Source: Eurosta solidaginis | Taxonomy: Eukaryota > Arthropoda > Insecta > Diptera > Tephritidae | DNA: 64,000 nt | Direction of reading: 5' to 3' | NCBI RefSeq assembly: GCF_040869045.1 | Contig: NC_090324.1 | Location: 55,767,346-55,831,345 of the forward strand | Shown here: positions 21,358 to 32,163 of the stretch, piece after piece | How positions within the stretch are numbered: the first letter of the stretch is position 1 | Layout: every line of letters starts with the position of its first letter | Made by a program: the position numbers and the translations under genes | The notes under the pieces: generated by a model | Told to the model about the DNA's origin: nothing | The model's database searches: none | The model's input: only the letters and a program-made list of their open reading frames with translations

Positions 21358-22534
21358 AAAAAATAGATGCATTTTAATGTGGTTATATATACTTATTTAT
21401 ACTTACATAATACGTTTTAAATAGGAAGTGATGTAATTGCTCATTTTGTGCTGAATATCTTGGTCGTATATCGACCGCTGACTTAAAGAATTCCCTGTGT
21501 GGGGTAACGAAGTAACAAGCTGTGTAAAAAACATAGACATGCCTTGATTTTTAGTCGTAGTAAAGTATACAAAAATTGTACACTCAGAATTTCTAATACA
21601 GTCCCAAAATCTGAAGTTAGAGACTAAAACCAATTGTTCAGGGATGGAAATATATTGGATGATAACTTTATACGAACAAGTTCTTTATTCCGTTTAAGAA
21701 TAATTTTTGCTGCATACAATTCTGTAAAAAAACGTAAATTTGTCTTACAAAATTTTTGAAAAATGATTTAAGACATACCGAAACTTTAATTGTTCACCAC
21801 ATTTCGCGTTATGTGTTACTTTTAATCGAACATTTTATTACTAACATATTATATATGACACTACCTTGAGAAGGGATGACGGAAAATCGTTCCAATCTAC
21901 ATATATTTTCTGTGTCTTTCAGAACACACCCACCAAAAAAAAAATAATAATAATAATTTGGAAACCCACTCATCAAAGTGAAACAACATTTCGTGTTATG
22001 TACCTCCAAACTTTGTTTTTTTTTTTGGAGAAACAAAAATTTTTTTGGGACATGGTATCGCGCAAATATCTTTTTGTTAGGAACATTGAGGGGTAAATTG
22101 CAGCTATAGTGCATCGCCGTTACTAGTCTTACCAAATACCTCCAAAAGATATAGTCAAAACATCGAACAAAGGTATATAAATTGAGGTCGCAATGTTAAA
22201 TATACATTTATTTCCACACTTCTATATAAGTCACTTATACTACCATTGTTGTACTTACTTGTACTTGTCGTGGCGCTCTCTCTTGGTCCTCCTCCGATTG
22301 ACTGTAATCATATAATTGTCGTTGTTATTGTGGCTGTGGTTGATGCCGGTAAGTCAAATGTGTCTGTGCTTGTGATTCAAATTCATGTATCTATTTGCAC
22401 ATCGTTGCGATTGCAGGCGGCGTTTCACGCTTAAGACCTGAGAAATATGTAAAATTTAAGGTAACTGTTGTTATATATGTAATTATTAAAATAACTTCAG
22501 AGTACAAATCAAATTGTAGATCGAAATTTTTCAC
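21358..22534. other. AT-rich intergenic sequence
   Basis: No protein-like ORF on either strand. It holds homopolymers such as the T run near 22015-22025 and the A run near 21937. A short stretch around 21560-21590 (AGTAAAGTATACAAAAA) is echoed on the other strand near 10015-10042. Otherwise nothing recognisable. Confidence 0.5.
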
Positions 22535-24095
22535 TCACTTTGCTTCGATGGAGCGTGCAGCAAAACGTTGTGGATTAGCGGTAGTAGCTGAGGCAGTGGC
22601 AACGCTCGTAGTGGCCTTTGGTGAAATTTTGTTCAATTGCCTACTCCCCGCCACACGTTTTTTCAATTCACGATAGATAACTTGGCCAATATAAACATCA
22701 ATAGCTGCATAGAGCAATTGATTTTCATCCAGAGGAATTCTATGCCATTTACTCATTCGTATCTTTTATTTTTATCAACAGCTTTTTCCAGTATAGGTGG
22801 CCGTGGCTGGGGTAGCAAGGATATTACGTTGCTAGTCGCTGTTTCCTCTCCAGATTGGCAGTTAACTAGTGGACGCATTGATTCAATGGTTGCAATAATT
22901 TTACCTTCTAAATTATTGAGTGCTGCATTCGAAGTTGCTGATGCAGCAGGGATAGGCTTCTGTGAGGCTTTTTTTTACAATTTCTACACATTCCAATAGA
23001 TTTTTGCGGGAATTCGGTTTTACTTCATTGTCGCAACCATAACTCCATATTTCAAAAGTACGTGTGTTAATTTTAAGTGCATGAGAATCCGAGTGAGGTG
23101 TATTATAATGCTGCAAAGCATGTTGATTCCTAGAACGACCGCAAAGTTGGCAACCACATTTTAGGCATATCCAGAGTGTATTATCATATTCGAAACCAGT
23201 CATGGATTCATCCATGGAGGACTCCATAACCTCAGCAGCAGGTGAGGTAGCACATTGTTTGGAACATTGCATACAATCCGCCATTAATCCACTGGACTTT
23301 AGTATTTTTCGCAATTTGGTTGGGTCGACTGACTTTTTCACATGCTGGCAAACGCCAGGCCAAACGTTGGACTTCGTAAGGGACCTTCAGAGGAATCTGT
23401 CGATGAGCCATTCTCATGCACATCTGATTGGCGTTTCTTTTTCACTATAGCTACGTAACAGCGAGATTACTGATCTTCAAATAGCATACATATATATTTG
23501 CAGACGAAAATGCTTCTATTATATTAATTGTGCCGCGATGAATACCTGCTTAATATAACGTAGATATTTTTTAATAATGTCTCCAATTTAACTAGATATC
23601 CTTTTAGACAGATTTTCGTTAAATTGTATAGTTTAATTTTCCTCGAAATGCGAGACACAAATATATACAATGTAATTTGCTAACCGCTCTAAACTCCAAC
23701 GTCCGCCAGTCTGACACACTTGATTGCACCAAACAACTAAGTCAATACACTTCTCAATTAGTTCATCTGCATTCACTTCTGGACAATCACACGGCAGTTT
23801 GCGAAAGTCACTTTTTTATATTAACGCCATGCAATCAAACTTTCGGATGTTTGAGTAACGCGACCAGCGCAGCTGGCAGCCGTTTTTAAATTGGTCACTT
23901 GAAATACATAACAACAGCTCTCTTCAACGCATATTTGTATAACAGCCGATTTACCAGGTCCTTTTTGAAAGGAGACTGCCCAATCCATATCTAAAGCCAT
24001 AGTAACAACGTCCATAAGCATTTGCTTTTCCACCCATTGATTTATAAAGTCCGATATATGTAAAAGTCTTCCCCATCTATGAATTCCGTCCTCAC
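22535..24095 (-). pseudogene. WRNexo: WRN-type 3'-5' exonuclease (WRNexo), broken
   Basis: A DEDDy nuclease of genome maintenance. Minus-strand exon 1 runs 24095-23669: a good acceptor (CTTTTCTTTTCAG) precedes it; it encodes [28 protein letters not shown] (exo I, catalytic D kept but the E of D-x-E is D), [13 protein letters not shown], then after frame changes [31 protein letters not shown] (exo II) and [18 protein letters not shown], ending at donor ATT/GTATAT. The last part (22756-22535) has [20 protein letters not shown] with the exo III Y-x3-D. Lesions: extra A at 23883-23887, CGA-to-TGA stop near 23830, extra A at 23812-23817. The final AAAGTGAGT could be a donor rather than a stop. Confidence 0.85.
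22800..23458 (-). pseudogene. Usp16-45: Ubiquitin-specific protease 16/45, N-terminal zinc-finger part
   Basis: USP16/45 removes ubiquitin from histone and other substrates; its N-terminal ZnF-UBP domain binds free ubiquitin ends. Visible on the minus strand: KKKRQSDVHENGSSTDSSEG after an acceptor-like CTATAG, a frameshift at 23341, then SVDPTKLRKILKSSG, CMQCSKQC, WICLKCGCQLCGRSRNQHA, LQHYNTPHSDSHALKINTR, IWSYGCDNEV. The Cys and His spacing suits ZnF-UBP. A T8 run at 22969-22976 shifts the frame; the continuation (NNLEGKIIATIESMRP) runs to about 22800. The catalytic protease domain is absent. It lies in the intron of the WRNexo relic, same strand. Confidence 0.75.
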
Positions 24096-24580
24096 CTGAA
24101 AAGAAAAGAAAGAAAATGAAAATTAGTAATGTGTGCAAAAACTACAATTGATGCGTACCTCGTTTTTTTCATCAATGACAGGAAATTCCTTGAACACAGT
24201 ACACTTTTACAATAACACAATTCACACTTACAAAAAATCCACATGTACTTTCCGAATGGTGTTGCCAGATGCTAAGGCGACGCAAAATCTGGAAAAACGT
24301 AATAACATTTTTCCCTTTCCTTCTTCTTTTTTGGGCCGTGTTTTACGGATTTGAACAAAGGTTATTAAAATGTTCCCAAAAGATGACTTAACCCTTTTTA
24401 TAGCGAAAAGGGGGAATTTATAACCTGAAATAAATGATCTTCTCCAAAACATCCTATTACCACCCAAATCAAATACACCTGATTTCTTAGAGTGGGGTTA
24501 ATGTATAATTTATTTATCATATTTTACAATATTTTTTTATTACACTATACAAATGTAAACTTAGAGGCGGAAATAAATAG
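24096..24580. other. Upstream intron or flank of WRNexo relic
   Basis: It carries the pyrimidine tract and AG that define the WRNexo exon 1 start. The 24228-24467 ORF has no recognisable domain. No further exon identified. Confidence 0.4.
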
Positions 24581-24825
24581 TCAGATGTAGCGGCGTATAT
24601 GGGCTGAATGCCCCAACCGACGTCCAACTCGTGGTGCTGGCTTCACAATCTATAGAAAACAAATGAAAAACAAGGGAATATCAATCAATGGTTATTTCAG
24701 ATTAGGAATAAATAAAACTCACCCCTCTTTTCTTTGGCACGTACGGCATCCTCGATTGCTGCTTTAAAATGATTAATTAGCCACACAACCGAATACGTTC
24801 CACAAAAGTTATCCCCATGCGCCAT
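24581..24825 (-). CDS. Possible small two-exon gene, unknown function
   Basis: Minus strand. Exon 1 from ATG 24825 to 24723 encodes 34 residues (MAHGDNFCGTYSVVW, then INHFKAAIEDAVRAKEKR). It ends in GGG/GTGAGT, a strong donor. Intron 24722-24650 (73 nt) ends TTTTCTATAG. Exon 2 (24649-24581) in one frame encodes IVKPAPRVGRRLGHSAHIRR and ends YI-stop: a basic tail. The two protein-like frames are out of register by one G at the exon 1 end. An ATG in exon 1 (24749) does join exon 2 in frame to give 31 codons. I do not recognise the protein. Frame and status remain open. Confidence 0.4.
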
Positions 24826-25160
24826 CTGTCGGCAAAATACTGACAACAGGCCAAAAGCTTACCGCGTGGCTACACTTAAAGCCAAATCTGTCAGATCGCA
24901 CTCGAAACGCACCGTCATAGAGAAGTAATTGCCATTTCAAACAAATCGGGTGGACATAAAGATAATTTACATAAAAATCGCGTTGTATATAAAATTTGTG
25001 TTAAAAAAAAAGAACACAAAATAAAGGCTCTTCTGCAGCTAACTGCCTAAGTAATTGTAGCTTGCTGCCAACCTTTTATCTAGGAATATCTTCTCGACAC
25101 CCAACTCCCCCCAAGCATGATGAAATCCCCTCAAATTCTAAACCCTGACCGATGACAATT
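24826..25160. other. Intergenic, nothing recognised
   Basis: AT-rich with an A9 run near 25002. It leads into the BEL 3' ORF fragment. No ORF or repeat unit. Confidence 0.5.
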
Positions 25161-26390
25161 ACCCCTTTTCAGGTCCAGTATGACCCGGTATACGACTCTA
25201 CGCAGGAGGGCGGAACGCATAGCCCAGCGGTACCCGAAACCATGCCACCTGTGCGACAAGCGACATCCGATCCGGTTATGCCCGGTGTACCGAGCCAATC
25301 ACCCGAGGAAAGGCAAAGAGAAGCCGCATTGGGACGGTACTGCGGCAACTGCCTCTCAGTAGCACACCCCACCACCTACTTCACGAGCAAAGGACGTTGT
25401 CATTAGTGCCAAGGGGACCATCACACCACGCTGCACCAGAGCCTCGACAATCCGGAGCCCCCGGAATTTGATACCAGGCCATGGAGCGTTCAGATGGATA
25501 GCGAAGACGAACACATCCTGTCTCTTCAAACATCGGAGATAGGAACTGACAGCGGGCACCGCGAACTAGAAGAAGGAGAGTTGAACGAAGAAGGAGCGGA
25601 ATCACAGTCTTTACTCCCGGCCACCAGTAGGAAGGTGGAACCAAGGAAGTTCCGGTCCCCACTCGTACACGAACGCCGCAAAGATGGAGCGGAATCACGG
25701 ACTTTCCGCCCATCAACTACACACCAACGTTATCAAAGAGCGAGGAAGCGGGGCTCAGATCGTCACAAGGGAATAGCGGAATCCCGAACTTTCCGCAGCT
25801 CGAGCCGGCGTCAACATACAAGAGGAGCGGAATCCCGGACTTTCCGCCCACGTCAAGCATACGAGTTGGAGAGAATAGGTTCGCAGGGCCGGCTGGAACG
25901 ACACTCTCGACGACTGCCAGCTGCCTACAGAACGGGGCAATTCACGCCGGACATCGTAGCACTTCGGCCCTTTAGATCAATGTCGCCAACTGCCGTGATC
26001 AAAATCGAGGCGCAAGGGCGGTTGCACCTGATACGCGCACTCATCGACGCGTGCGCCCCAACTTCGATAATTTCACGCGACCTGGCTCTAGGGTTACACC
26101 TCGACGAGGAAAACTACGGATCACAACGAGGGTGCCTCTTGCGAATAAGGGCTAAACATGCGCAGAATCGTAGGCTCACGATTCACGCTACGATCGTTCC
26201 CAAGTACGCCCGTGTGAGTCCAAGCGCGAATGTCGACACCTCGGTCGCGAGACCGTATACCAATATTCAGCTCGCCGATCCAATATTTTTTGAGTCAAGT
26301 CCGGTTCGACTCGTGTTGGGAGCCGATATATATCCGGAGACGATACTTCCGGGCACATTGCCATTTACGTTTGGCCCTTTTTAGCGCAGA
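25161..26390 (+). pseudogene. BEL 3' ORF: zinc knuckles, repeat region, D-A-C protease-like domain
   Basis: Starts behind an acceptor-like CCCCTTTTCAG (25162-25172) with ATG at 25180. Part 1: KPCHLCDKRHPIRLCPVYRA, a Cys-x2-Cys-x4-His-x4-Cys cluster. After a frameshift near 25310: RYCGNCLSVAHP and GRCH, then an in-frame TAG (25405) and CQGDHHTTLHQ. Part 2 (25500-25950) is charged, with repeats of GAESRTFRP. Part 3 from 25960: PTAVIKIEAQGRLHLIRALID-A-C, SRDLALGLHLDEENYG and VRLVLGADIYPE, a retropepsin-like fold with D-A-C in place of D-S-G. Stop near 26384. Non-coding sequence, a purine tract and an LTR follow. Confidence 0.7.
25689..25847 (+). repeat. Short coding repeats with inverted ends (GCGGAA...TTCCGC)
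   Basis: Three 21-nt units at 25689-25709, 25776-25796 and 25827-25847 share GCGGAATC, three or four variable bases, CTTTCCGC; a fourth degenerate one starts at 25596. Each can form a 6-bp hairpin and each encodes AESRTFR. Confidence 0.8.
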
Positions 26391-26724
26391 GCAGCAAATT
26401 TGACTGTCTCTTGTTTGAGGCATGCCGCTCCTAAATCTTCCTCAACCCTCGAACTAGCTTCATGCCATCCGAGTGGGAAGAGGTGCAAAAAATTGAACTC
26501 AACCACGTACTATTTCCTAATGTTTATTTTTTCTTTACTACAGCTCCACGATTCACGGATGGAACCGAAATTCCAATTACTGTGTCCAGTAGGAAACCGC
26601 CATGCTGATGCCCTTATTGGGACATTCATGAATTTTGTTCATTTATATTTTAGATAGTATTAAGTTGATCAGGGAAGATGGCCGCATGACTCTACCGATG
26701 TTGCTTCTAGCAAGGGGGCCGGCA
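26391..26724 (+). other. BEL 3' non-coding region and polypurine tract
   Basis: Parallel to 12069-12348. It ends AGCAAGGGGGCCGGCA before the LTR. Confidence 0.6.
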
Positions 26725-27217
26725 TGTTTAGGCCAGCTAAGCCCAAGAATGAGCACGGCCCAGCCTAATGTAAATTATCTGTGTTTGCTTCTATCTCTAC
26801 CTTCGCGCACTAACACCAACGGCTACATATGTCCGTGCAGGCGTATGTGTATGTGTTGGTGCGCGACTTTCCAATCTAACTTATTTTCGTTCAAGCACCC
26901 CTCAAAACCGCTTTTCGGCGGAATTGAGGGGTGAACGCGTTTTATAAGAAAGAAACTCTTTCACTTATTTTTTGGAAGCCTCCGTGACAACTTCAGCCAT
27001 TAGCCCTGTTATAGGTAAGATTTTTCATATCTTTTGTATAACTTAGCCTAAATACAGTAAGAGAAATACACATTGTGAATTAGCTTTGAAATCAAATTAT
27101 TAAATTGTTAAAAACAAGAATTTAATCTGCTTTGTGTTTTTTTTTTTTTTCCTTTTTTCTCTTTTTTCACCGAGCGCAAAAAACCCCTTGGGAACTTACT
27201 AAAGAGCTATCGAAGCC
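26725..27217 (+). repeat. BEL 3' LTR, copy B
   Basis: Same start and end as copy A at 12349-12870, with several indels. Keeps the stem CACCCCTCAA (26896-26905) / TTGAGGGGTG (26924-26933). After 27217 sequence from another BEL on the opposite strand begins. Confidence 0.75.
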
Positions 27218-28790
27218 CCAAGAGGGTTTTCCATGATCCAACGCCACCAGAAGGCGGCAGCAAGTTGTTGAAATGTTCGCAATACCTTCATTTACTGGTT
27301 CGGCAATAGGTTTAACACCAGCCGAACTTCCAAGCAGGAAATGGTTGGGTGTTAGCGCTTCATCTGTTTCATGCTTCAATGGTATATAAGGAAGTGGCCG
27401 CGAGTTGACTATCATTTCCAGCTCCATTAATGCTGACCGAAGAAGCTCGTCGTTTGTATTGCATTTGGGCATAATGCGATAAAGTACGCTTTTGATCGAA
27501 CGTACCAGCCGCTCCCAAGCTTGGCCCATATGAGGTGATGCGGGCGGTATGAAGTGCCATTTAGTTGCTGGCGAAGTTAATGTTTTGGCCAGCTGATTTT
27601 GGTCGATTTGCGAAAATGCGTATTTAAGTTCTTTTTCCGCGCTCTTAAAATTTGTTCCATTGTCACTTCATATTTCTAACGGGGGGTCCCTGCGGTTCAT
27701 GAAGTTTCTAACAGCAAGAATGCACGAGTCTGTAGGTAGCAAATGTGCAATCTCTATATGAACAGCCCGTATTGTAAGGCAGGTCAATAGAACCACGTAT
27801 ATTTTTTTACTGCTTCTTTTCACAGTCACCAAGAGTCGGCCAGAATATTCCACACCTGTGTAAGAAAATGGTCGGAATCGATCGGCTGTACGGCAGGTGG
27901 GCAAGGGAGCCATTCTCGGAGTTTGAGGATGCGCGTTGCGATTTTTACAATGTTGGCAGCTGCGTCGATTTGATTCACCACAATTCTAAGCTTAGGGATC
28001 CATTAATACTGGCGAACTTCATTAATGACGGGCTCTAGACAGCCATGATGATATTTTGTATGAAAATTATGTGATGATTACATGGCATCAACACAGGACC
28101 ATCAATTTTTACTCTTCCATCTACTCGCAACACTTTATAGTTGTAAAGATAGGGCGAAATTTATAGATATCGCTAGTCTTCCCAATCGTCTTTCCCTTCA
28201 ACAATGAAGCTACCTCATCGGCAAACACGTCCATTAGCGTTCTTTTCCAGAGTTGTTTTTGAGCTGTAACTAGGTCTTCAGAGCTCAGTGTGTCTCGTGG
28301 AACAGACCTACCACGTACTTTACTTAGCCAAGCGCGTGCGCAATCGATGGCCTCTGCAGTGGCGCAGAGGAGACGATTCCACGTTGAGAACCGTTCAGGC
28401 TCAAGTGTTGTAATTCACTGTGATTGCCAATATACTGTGGACGAAGCTCTTCGGTAATGTCGTTCGAAATCGATTTTCTTTGAATAGGCCACTCGTCTGG
28501 GTTTAGTTTCAGAAATGGAGGTCCTTTCATCCAACGGTTTTCGCTGGAAAAATCAGGATCCCCACGCCATTTTGTTGCTTCATCAGCAACATTATCTGAA
28601 GTCGGGACCCAACGCCATTCCTTCAAATTGCTCAACTCGTGGATTTCGTTAACCCGAAAAGCGACAAACTGCTTGTATCATCGAACACCAGCCTGTAGCC
28701 ACGCCAAGACTGTCCTCGAGTCGGACCAAAATATGAAGGCTGTAATTGAGATGGAGTGTGATTCTTTTACGTGCTTCATGTAGGGTTTTT
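27218..28790 (-). pseudogene. BEL element (roo-like side of the family), RNase H and integrase part
   Basis: Different BEL lineage from the others, on the minus strand. RNase H end near 28700-28560: EWRWVPTSDNVADEATKWRGDPDF and KGPPFLKLNPDEWP. Integrase: YTGVEYSGRLLVTVKRSSKK near 27850 (the usual D is E in GVEY), TIRAVHIEIAHLLPTDSCI; later MGQAWERLVRSIKSVLYR with the catalytic Glu region, IVNSRPLPYIPL, LTPNHFLLGSS near 27310. Open segments alternate with stops, so decayed. Gag, RT and LTRs not seen. Confidence 0.75.
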
Positions 28791-29240
28791 ACGTTGTAAA
28801 AATCGAGCGTAGGGGAAAAAGGGCAGATTTTTATAATTATACGATATTTAGGTACTTTTTCTTAGATAATATTGTTTAGGAGTTTTTACTGCCGGTTTCT
28901 ATTCCACATTTTAAGTTTTGCAATGAAAAGAATTTTTGTGATTGATAACAGATATGGCATCAAGGTTAGGACAAGGTACTTTTGCAATTCCTCTTTGCAT
29001 TGACATTCGTTTATTTTTCCTTGCCGTTGCAGTTCGAATCAGAAAATATTTCCCTTTGTTCTTAATATTTTCACGCACTGCAAGAAGCAAGAAACATTTA
29101 TTTATAGTGTCTTAATTTTTTTAACTTGTACAATCTCAGTTCTGGATTAATTTTTAAAGAAATTTTGTTTGAGTAAGTTGGTTACAAATTAATTTAATTT
29201 CTTGATTATATTGCATTTTGAAGGTTGCAGGTTAGTAGTG
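28791..29240. other. AT-rich flank of the hAT relic
   Basis: No ORF. TCGAGCGTAGGGGAAAAAGGG near 28805 is matched by TCGAGTGTAGGGGAAAGTAGGG near 31107, in direct orientation, so they are not simple terminal inverted repeats. Confidence 0.4.
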
Positions 29241-30530
29241 ATGGAGTCATCAGATTCTTCTGGTGCTGATAGCCAGATTTCTTCTGCTTCTTAGGAAATC
29301 CCTTTTGAAAACATCATAGGTTTGTAGAAAGAAATAACCCATGAAATCTTGATTTTAACCCAATATATGTATATCATTATAAAGGTATGTGCAGTGGCGG
29401 TGCGAATGTGATGGTGGTCACGCGTAACTCATTTGCTTCTCGATTATTGGACCAACTTCCAGAAACGCTTGTCCTTAAATGTATTAGCCAATCGTCTGCT
29501 ACTATTGCTAATAAAGCATGTTTACAGTTGCCAATACCCCGGAGGAATTGTAACGACAAGTTGCAAATTACGTTTCGGGAAGTGCAAAGCGCTGCGCGAT
29601 ATTAGAGGAATATCAGTCCATGTTAAATGAAGAGCGAAAAAAAATTTTACGGCCCAGTACTACTAGATGGTTGTCAAACCAAAAATGTATTGTTCGGATT
29701 TTAGGAAATTGGGATGTACTTGTACAATATTTCACTTATGTGTTCAGAACCAATTGAAATCAGCAGAATTTATATTAGGAGAGCTTGAAAATATATGTAA
29801 CAAAGCATATTTGTTTTTCTTGAAATATGTACTTGAATATTTTAATTTTCTCAATGCCCTTTTTCAAACAAAGAAGCCTTTAGTAATGAGCTCCATACAG
29901 AGTCTGTCAAAATATTTTTTAAAACTGTATTAAAAAGTCGGAGTTCCGAGTGAACTTTATGGTTAGTTCACCGCATATAAGCTACCTATTGAAGAAGTGT
30001 ATCTTGGGCAAGAGTGCAACGAGTTTGTTGCTCAAATGCCTTTGACTTGCGGTAATAAAATTTATTCAGATGGTCTTAAATTTTATATAACCGCAATAGA
30101 AGAAATCCAAGAAAGGTTACCCCTTAGTGAGAGTTCCATATTTCGAGGAATGGGTTTTATAAATGCGAAGATTGCTTTGGGATCCGATTCTTTAAAATCC
30201 AATTTTACCTTTGAAAATTAGCACACAAACTGTAATTAAAGTTAACAGAACTTAAATTAGAGGTTGAAGTGCTAAAATGTTTAGATGTTGAGGAGTTTTG
30301 GCAAAAATTGAATAAAGAACAAAATGTTAAAGAAGATTTACTGTTTCCAAATTTGTCAAAAATAGCAAATTAGGTACTGAGCTTACCTCATGCAAACGCT
30401 GATGCTGAAAGAATATTTTCTATTATAACTGATGTACGCACAAAAAAAAAAAAAGAAATAAGCTTAGAGAAAAAGCATAAAATCCATGTGTCTAATAAGA
30501 TCGTATTTAAAAGATAAAAACTTGAATTGT
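29241..30530 (+). pseudogene. hAT-family transposase relic
   Basis: hAT transposases cut and paste DNA transposons. A start MESSDSSGADSQISSAS is followed at once by a stop, then sequence resumes at 29387 with SFASRLLDQLP, SSATIANKACLQLP, TRWLSNQKCIVRILGNWDVLV, NQLKSAEFILGELENICN, and ends with the C-terminal hATC dimerisation signature LPHANADAERIFSIITDVRTKK near 30385-30450 and ALCLIRSYLKD. The ATG-start ORFs are pieces in different frames, with at least five breaks; the zinc-finger and much of the catalytic core are lost. The frame runs into the adjacent SINE-like insertion. Confidence 0.75.
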
Positions 30531-30561
30531 ATTACTTACAAATGTTATGCCGTGCATTATG

Positions 30562-30972
30562 AATGCATGCGTTTACCCCAGCGGGTAAGGGGGTCAGAAT
30601 ATACCCGCGGTAGGTATGCCTGTCGTAAGAGGCGACTAAAATACCAGTTTCAAGGGGTGTGTAGCACAACCCCAGCTTCTCCACCCAATTTTCAACCTCA
30701 CCTATCCGCGGCGAATCCTGTTTCACTAAAAGACGAGGCTCTGGCGACCCAAAGCTCCTCATGGAAGTTGGGGGTGGGGAGGGAGGGGATGGCCTGAAGG
30801 TTTAATGTGGCCACATAAATCGTTCCCGAGATAGTCGGGCTAGCACCTTAATGGTGCTGTGGTACCGGAGCGTACCGGATCTGTATCCGGCAAAGGAGCA
30901 TCACATCTATAACACGTCCCAAAGCCTTCGGGGAGCAACCTTATCGCTACAACAACAATAAAAATGCATGCG
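30562..30972 (+). mobile_element. SINE-like or 5'-truncated LINE insertion with 10-bp TSD
   Basis: The 10-base duplication AATGCATGCG stands at 30562-30571 and 30963-30972. Between them lie about 391 bases beginning TTTACCCCAGCGGG, with GCCTGTCGTAAGAGGCGAC and ending in CAACAACAATAAA, an A-rich tail. The layout is that of a target-primed insertion. I see no convincing RNA polymerase III boxes, so it may be a LINE 3' end rather than a true SINE. It lies just past the hAT coding end. Confidence 0.7.
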
Positions 30973-31356
30973 GTTCTTATATGTTTGAGTGTATTAACGG
31001 ATTGACAATAAAGTACGCATGTATCATTAACTCATTACTTATGTACATATATTTTCTTTTTAATGAAATTGTAAGTAGAAAATTTAAGATTGTAAGTACA
31101 CATTTTTCGAGTGTAGGGGAAAGTAGGGACTTTTTTCAGCGAATGTAGGTATATATGAAAAAATTTTCTAGCATCACTGCTGTAGACCCGAGATAGCTTA
31201 CAGAATAGCAAATTGTCACAAAAATGTGTTTCACACCAAGTTGTATCTAATAGTGACCGAAACGGCTTACTGAATTCGCTATTTGATTGCTTCCCAGCGA
31301 ACTGAATATATGTGTATTTATGCAATTCGCTGGCATATGCACATGAGTACATTTTG
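30973..31356. other. Flank between SINE-like insertion and errantivirus
   Basis: AT-rich. The minus-strand ORF at 31035-31361 has no recognisable motif and is probably chance. Confidence 0.45.
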
Positions 31357-31360
31357 TACA

Positions 31361-32103
31361 AAATAATAGAACGGAAATTCTATTTTGCTCGCTTCAGGAG
31401 CGTTTGTTCTTTATTGATCAAAAATGACTTAAAGACTCCCTAGTTTACAGCAATTTTCTTATTTATACTAGAATTGTGCCTGCGCTGCAACTGCACATGC
31501 CCTATTTTCCCTATGTGCTGGAAATATTGGAAAGTATTTCCTATGTAAATAATTTTGTCGTTGCAGTTTTTGGTGCGACCTATATTCGCATAATGCTGGC
31601 TCGCCATGTTACCGTATGGCCGGTTAAGGTTTGGATGTATGTGATATGTCAACATATGGATTGGCGGCGTGCCGCTTTGAAATGCTTGAGTGGCCAAATT
31701 CTCAAGTGACATACTTTTCGACTGTTGCTTAATCGTTTTTGGACAAAAACGCTTAGGCTTGCATTCGTAATTTATTAAGTGCGATCGGACTTGGGTTAGC
31801 GATCATATTGCGCAAAGTGTTTTTGGGAATTTTATTTGGGTTGGCCGAAATATGAGTAGTAGTATTTCGGCAAAACAATTTAAGAATTTTTTATCAGCTA
31901 TTTGTTTAGCTGCAAACAATTTATGAGACTAATTTATGGTATGGGTAACTAGCTTGTGCTAAGCGGACAACGTGGGTGGTATCAGTTACTTAACAAATTG
32001 TAAGTGATAAAAATTGATAATTTATTGAATGGGATCGGCTAACTCGTGGTAGACGATCCCCTTGTGGACGACGTGGGTGGTATTAACTTGTTCCGAGTTA
32101 ACT
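31361..32103 (-). repeat. Errantivirus 3' LTR
   Basis: On the minus strand it begins AGTTAACTCGG and ends CTATTATTT, the AGT-type start typical of errantiviruses rather than TG...CA. A 90-codon frame is inside both LTRs (31440-31712 here), without recognised domains. Confidence 0.95.
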
Positions 32104-32113
32104 CTTCCCCTCT
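32104..32113 (-). promoter_or_regulatory. Polypurine tract of errantivirus
   Basis: Minus strand AGAGGGGAAG directly before the 3' LTR; primer for plus-strand DNA. Confidence 0.8.
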
Positions 32114-32163
32114 TAAGTCGGGTGTCCTCAATCGACATTTGAATTTTTATAAGTTTTAATGAA

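Noticed and set aside
28804..31140. Terminal inverted repeats of the hAT element
   Set aside because: The matching motifs are direct repeats and no 8-bp target duplication is visible.
31440..31712. 90-codon ORF in both errantivirus LTRs as a gene
   Set aside because: Present because the LTRs are identical; no domain, and LTR U3 sequences often hold chance ORFs.
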